64,000 bases of DNA from Acetobacterium wieringae. GTDB lineage: Bacteria > Bacillota > Clostridia > Eubacteriales > Eubacteriaceae. The DNA lies in contig NZ_LKEU01000036.1 of NCBI RefSeq assembly GCF_001766835.1, forward strand, positions 1-64,000, given 5' to 3'. How positions within the stretch are numbered: the first letter of the stretch is position 1; every line of letters begins with the position of its first letter. The notes below the pieces were generated by a model. That model ran no database searches. It was not told the origin of the DNA and saw only the letters and a list, made by a program, of their open reading frames with translations. Below, in pieces: positions 60,557 to 64,000 of the stretch. A program made the translations under genes and the position numbers.

Positions 60557-61921
60557 TTAATCGACAATTGTGATGTTGCTTTTAATCATCCCCATCCAAC
60601 AACTATAGGGAATTGTTCCTGTTTCAATAGGTGTGAATTCAATGACATTGTCACCTGCCACTAACTTCTTTTCAATATTGTATTTGGGGATCAGCACTTG
60701 ATTGTTGCAGCCATTAATGTCATTTTCATCCGCCTCGATGGTCCATTTGACGGGTACACCCACTTGGACGGTAATCGGTTCATAACGGTTCGGCGAAAGC
60801 TTTGTTGTAATTGTCTGAACCCCCTGGTTGACAGATGCTGTATTATTTTGCTGCACTTCATTCAACGCTGTCACACTACTGGTTAAGGTAGGAAGTGCAA
60901 TACCCGATAAACTCACGCCATTGCTAAACATAAATACGCCCAGTATCAAAACGAGCACGGCGCTGGCGGTCATCATTTTACTGGTAAATTTTTTGCTGAG
61001 CAATGAGCTGATCGCTCCCAGTCCAAACATCAAGGGCACCGTTCCTAAACTAAATGCCAGCATCGATAAGGCACCCTGTACCGGATCACCGGTGGAAAGT
61101 GCATAGAGTTGCATGGCCTGGAGTGGTCCGCAGGGCATTAAGCCGTTTAACAGTCCGACATAGAGCGGGCTGTTGCTTTTTTTCTGTTCATTGATCTTCC
61201 TGGCAAAAATCTTGGGCATTCTGGGATTAAACTTACGCAGCCAGGGAAAAAGATTCAGCATATTCAAGCCCATAATCACCATGAACACCCCTGCCATAAC
61301 AGCGACAATTCCTTTAGCTGTACCGGAAAAGCTGACGACTGATCCCAATGCTCCGACGATCCCGCCCACGATGGTATAGGAAATCACCCGACCGGTATTG
61401 TATAAAATGCCGGGCCTGAGATTTGCCGTTTTCTTTTCACTTTTTATACTTACATTGGGAACACATTGAGATAGGTTGATCCCCCCACACATGGCAACGC
61501 AGTGAATGGAAGTGAGTAAACCGATTAATAATAGTGCGCCATAACCGACACCCTGTTTTGCCTCTGGAAATGAGTTAAAGATGTTAAAACCGCCAAAGTA
61601 ATTGATAATCACAAATGCAGCAATAATGATGATGCCGATTCCTAAAACTTCATTAATTATATTTTTCTTTTCAACGGTTTTGTTTTTTTGTTTTTCACCT
61701 GCACGTTTTACATGATAATCCATGCTTTCAATGGTCTGTACAATGGTTGACAGCTTCACACAATCCGGGTCATATGTAAAACTGACTCGTGAACGTGTAT
61801 AACTTGCAGTGACATTTGTTACTCCATCAAGCTTTTTAAGTTTATTCTCAATTCGATTTTCACAATTAACACAGGTCATCCCGCTAACCGAAAATGTCTT
61901 TGTTATTGGTTTTTCTTCCAT
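60557..61921 (-). CDS. HMA - TauE/SafE-like membrane - cupredoxin fusion
   Basis: A 454-residue three-part protein. About 1-70 is an HMA domain with MTCVNC. About 85-335 is a polytopic sulfite-exporter/TauE-like (UreH-like) domain with HCVAMCGGINLS and NGLMPCGPLQAM, both with conserved cysteines. The C-terminal about 85 residues form a cupredoxin (YSCWMGM). It likely handles copper or another metal across the membrane. First gene of the operon. Confidence 0.85.
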   Translation of the reverse strand: MEEKPITKTFSVSGMTCVNCENRIENKLKKLDGVTNVTASYTRSRVSFTYDPDCVKLSTIVQTIESMDYHVKRAGEKQKNKTVEKKNIINEVLGIGIIIIAAFVIINYFGGFNIFNSFPEAKQGVGYGALLLIGLLTSIHCVAMCGGINLSQCVPNVSIKSEKKTANLRPGILYNTGRVISYTIVGGIVGALGSVVSFSGTAKGIVAVMAGVFMVIMGLNMLNLFPWLRKFNPRMPKIFARKINEQKKSNSPLYVGLLNGLMPCGPLQAMQLYALSTGDPVQGALSMLAFSLGTVPLMFGLGAISSLLSKKFTSKMMTASAVLVLILGVFMFSNGVSLSGIALPTLTSSVTALNEVQQNNTASVNQGVQTITTKLSPNRYEPITVQVGVPVKWTIEADENDINGCNNQVLIPKYNIEKKLVAGDNVIEFTPIETGTIPYSCWMGMIKSNITIVD

Positions 61922-62018
61922 TGGTTATTCTCCTTGTCACTTCTTGTCTGACGATATAATAACAATAACTTTTGTAGAACTTATGGAGAAAAGACATTCT
62001 TTTTAAAAATTCTAAAAA

Positions 62019-62062
62019 AAATAAAGCAATGTATCAAATATTCTAATACATTGACTTTATTT
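62019..62062 (-). terminator. Orphan minus-strand terminator
   Basis: AAATAAAGCAATGTAT (62019-62034) pairs with 62046-62062 with one bulge. On minus it is followed by a run of eight T. It lies upstream of the metal operon and downstream of no intact gene, so it probably belonged to the lost gene whose 3' end remains at 62193-62306. Confidence 0.65.
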
Positions 62063-62192
62063 CGTACGATGGGTGTTAAGGATCTCTTGCATCAACAGCA
62101 GTGGATAAAGCAAAGACAGTATTTAGAAAGGAATCATCAAGTCTTTTCAGAGATAATTCAGTTTCAGACTTTTGATTAATCTGCTCCTTATT

Positions 62193-62306
62193 CTATTGTC
62201 GAAGTGTTTGTAATGTTTTATAACGTATCCCAACCAACAATAAGAAAAGAATCAGAAATCCGCTAAAGACTGTCAATGCTATCCTTGTACAATCATGTTT
62301 GCATGT
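62193..62306 (-). pseudogene. 3' relic of a membrane-protein gene
   Basis: An open stretch of 37 codons without a start, ending in TAG. It encodes a hydrophobic segment ALTVFSGFLILFLLLVG and a basic tail RYKTLQTLRQ, the look of a last membrane helix and cytoplasmic tail. An orphan terminator lies 130 bp downstream. Family is not identifiable; chance cannot be excluded. Confidence 0.3.
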
Positions 62307-62869
62307 TCACTGATGTTTTTTTAAGGATTTACAGAACAGCAACACCTTCAACTATACCGTCATAGATGATCGGTTCATAAATATTATGACATGGTTTCCC
62401 TTAACATTGACATTAACTGAAAATAAGTATATGATAAATTTAATATATCACAAAATATGTGAATCCCAAATTCTCAATGATGAAAATTCCAAAATGAAAG
62501 TGCCTACGCATTTTAAACACGAACCGGTCTTTTGGATTTAAGAACATAACAAAATAAATGGAATTTATTGAGGTCTTGGCTCTGAGGCACCTTGCTTATC
62601 GATAGTGAAACTATTGTCATTCGGAAATTTTCTGAATATGAATTTGTAGATGGAGGCACTCTGATTCTATAACAAAAGTTATTCTCTAGACTTTGCAGCG
62701 AAATAATTCATGATAGATTGTCTACTTTAGTCGACATTTTAAAGAGACTTGGCTATTAATAATGGGGGGGGAAGTGAAATAGATTTTGTGTATGCGGCGC
62801 AGAACATTTTATGCGCCTATAAACATCAAACGTGTCATAAAAGCGGATCACTAGTAAAGGAGACCAGCT

Positions 62870-63559
62870 ATGAAATTTAAATTCTTCATGCTCATTTCGA
62901 TGGTGATATTGGGGATTGTATATGGGTTTGTCTATCATTATCTCGCGATGCCGTTACTGGGAGATAACGAGTTTGTTCATTGCTTAGGATCTGGAACAAT
63001 ATTTGGACTTATAGCCTATTTTGTAGCAGTTAATATTACTCACAAGTATTATAAACTTGAAAAAGTTTATAATACTCTAAAAAGAGATATTGATATTGAT
63101 CAACTAACTGGATTATATAATAGAAGAGCTTTTGATCATTACATCAAGAAAATATCAAAAGATAAAGTATACTCATTAATTTTTATTGATGTGGACAATT
63201 TTAGAAAATTCAACAATGAATTTGGACATGATTCAGGAGATGCAGTATTGCAAAAAGTTAGTGCAACAATAAAGAATGCTATCAGACAGAATGATAGAGC
63301 TTATCGATATGGTGGAGAAGAAATTGTTGTTGTACTAAATAAATGTAGTAAGCATAATGCTATTAAAATTGGCGAAAAAATAAGATGCAATATAAGCAGT
63401 ATAGATAATTCGCCACAACCCTCAATAACCGTTTCTTTAGGGGTCGCAAGTTATCCTGACGATGGTAGGGACATTTCGACAATCATTAAATTGAGTGATG
63501 AAGCCTTATTAGAAGCTAAGAAGTCAGGGAAAAATCGCCTGGTATACAAAATGATCTAA
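62870..63559 (+). CDS. Membrane-anchored diguanylate cyclase (GGDEF)
   Basis: A 229-residue protein: two membrane helices (about 5-25 and 40-60), then a GGDEF domain with DVDNFRKFNNEFGH and active-site GGEEI near 147. The inhibitory RxxD site (RQND) is five residues before it, so product inhibition is possible. No sensor domain is present apart from the short membrane part. It should make cyclic di-GMP. AAAGGAG precedes ATG 62870. Codons are more A/T-rich than in the flanking operons. Confidence 0.92.
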   Translation: MKFKFFMLISMVILGIVYGFVYHYLAMPLLGDNEFVHCLGSGTIFGLIAYFVAVNITHKYYKLEKVYNTLKRDIDIDQLTGLYNRRAFDHYIKKISKDKVYSLIFIDVDNFRKFNNEFGHDSGDAVLQKVSATIKNAIRQNDRAYRYGGEEIVVVLNKCSKHNAIKIGEKIRCNISSIDNSPQPSITVSLGVASYPDDGRDISTIIKLSDEALLEAKKSGKNRLVYKMI

Positions 63560-63879
63560 AACATGCCTTCGTTTTTTTATAATCTGCTTATTGCAGCAAA
63601 TTCAAACGCGTTGTTTTTCACTGGATAATACTCTTGCGTTTTATGAGATGCAAAACTCGGCCAGTTCCACCTTCCCCTGGGCAGTGGATCACTTTCATCT
63701 GTAGAACAGTGTATGTATGTGTAGAGCGACCGAAAAAACAACCCGCGCAACACTTTTTTAAACTATATTTTAAAAACCAAAAATAAAGCGCTCCCCGGGC
63801 AATCTGTTACAACTTACCCGGGGAGCTTTTTATTTTTTGTACTAATTCTCACGCAGTCGATGTTTCCGTATTGGTTAGA
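63560..63879. other. Intergenic stretch with possible IS remnant
   Basis: No gene seen. Besides the terminator at 63790, the part 63650-63730 contains AGTGGATCACTTTC, and GGCCAGTTCCACCTT lies just before it. These resemble non-coding ends of IS21-type elements, from memory only. No transposase frame or paired inverted repeats were found. Confidence 0.3.
63790..63826 (+). terminator. Strong terminator after the diguanylate cyclase
   Basis: GCTCCCCGGG (63790-63799) pairs perfectly with CCCGGGGAGC (63817-63826), then TTTTTATTTTTT. A/T tracts on the other side allow it to end the converging minus-strand gene as well. Confidence 0.9.
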
Positions 63880-64000
63880 TTAATACTTATCATTGTCCCA
63901 ATCGTCCAAATCAATTCGCGGTTCAGCGACTGCAACTGGCTCTGCTTGGAACGAGGGGGCGGCTGGGGACGGGGCGTAGTTGTCCGAGTCGGTTTTGATC
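63880..64000 (-). CDS. 3' end of a gene cut by the window edge
   Basis: The frame is open from the edge to TAA at 63882-63880 and encodes a Pro/Ala-rich linker and an acidic tail ending RIDLDDWDNDKY. Only 39 residues are visible; family cannot be named. Composition fits a disordered C-terminus of a larger protein. Confidence 0.6.
   Translation of the reverse strand, partial: IKTDSDNYAPSPAAPSFQAEPVAVAEPRIDLDDWDNDKY

Larger units (their letters stand above)
61922..62869. other. 948-bp gene-poor, A/T-rich gap
   Basis: No intact gene was found on either strand. It holds the metal-operon upstream region (61922-62010), the minus-strand terminator at 62019-62062, a 3' gene relic at 62193-62306, and A/T-rich DNA leading to the diguanylate cyclase. 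Base use is less regular than in the neighbouring genes, consistent with decay. Confidence 0.6.

Noticed and set aside
63640..63740. Intact insertion sequence near the right end
   Set aside because: Only short IS21-like phrases are seen; no transposase frame, no inverted repeats and no target duplication.

Overview
The window looks like chromosome of a low-to-medium G+C anaerobic Firmicute of the acetogen type, most like Acetobacterium or another Eubacteriaceae member. Support: corrinoid methyltransferases with a reductive activator, a four-subunit 2-oxoacid:ferredoxin oxidoreductase, a flavodoxin-ferredoxin protein, nickel-pincer cofactor genes (larB, larC, larE), a sigma-54 activator and many TTG/GTG starts. 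No rRNA, tRNA, CRISPR array or intact transposase gene was seen. The genus is an inference.

Layout. 0.2-8.3 kb (minus): a chemoreceptor, a UbiB-like kinase with a phasin-like partner, threonine ammonia-lyase, a 171-bp MITE-like element with an 11-bp target duplication, and a three-part FMN-reductase/SCP2/membrane protein. 8.5-17.7 kb (plus): a sigma-54 promoter and a DUF362 protein, then an uninterrupted run of AcoR-type activator, octanoyltransferase LipB, free lipoyl domain, FabG-like reductase, acyl-AMP ligase fused to a carrier domain, LarB and LarC. 17.8-21.6 kb (minus): second chemoreceptor, DUF2786 protein, EFR1 flavo-ferredoxin with its ArsR repressor. 21.8-53.1 kb is dominated by sulfur metabolism: larE, a glutamine amidotransferase, metQNI followed by the oxidoreductase, an acyl-CoA ligase and an aminotransferase, both transsulfuration directions (cystathionine gamma-synthase/patB and mccA/mccB), metA, O-acetylhomoserine sulfhydrylase, an IscU-E1-E1 fusion, a corrinoid methyltransferase operon, cysK with a CymR-like Rrf2 regulator, a cysteine desulfurase and a TtcA-like enzyme. 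53.2-54 kb: tcdA. 54-61.9 kb (minus): a copper/heavy-metal operon (HMA-TauE-cupredoxin fusion, cupredoxin lipoprotein, CopA, lipoprotein, CopZ, histidine kinase, CC-motif protein, response regulator). 62-64 kb: gene-poor DNA with the relic of a lost gene, a diguanylate cyclase, and the 3' end of a minus-strand gene.

How the parts connect. The most informative signal is regulatory. The spaced palindrome CATA-N9-TATG lies 5-14 bp downstream of a TTGACA-17 bp-TATAAT-like promoter ahead of larE, the amidotransferase, metQ, the cystathionine gamma-synthase gene, the DUF2325 gene, the corrinoid methyltransferase operon and cysK; the O-acetylhomoserine sulfhydrylase gene has it with one mismatch. 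The Rrf2 regulator encoded in the cysK operon is the obvious candidate reader. Two of these promoters also drive tiny leader ORFs that share Ser-Met-Cys-Cys. I infer a cysteine/methionine regulon that includes a corrinoid methyl-transfer system and the nickel-pincer sulfur transferase LarE. Separately, the sigma-54 lipoyl/acyl-carrier/Lar cluster is a combination I do not recognise as a described system.
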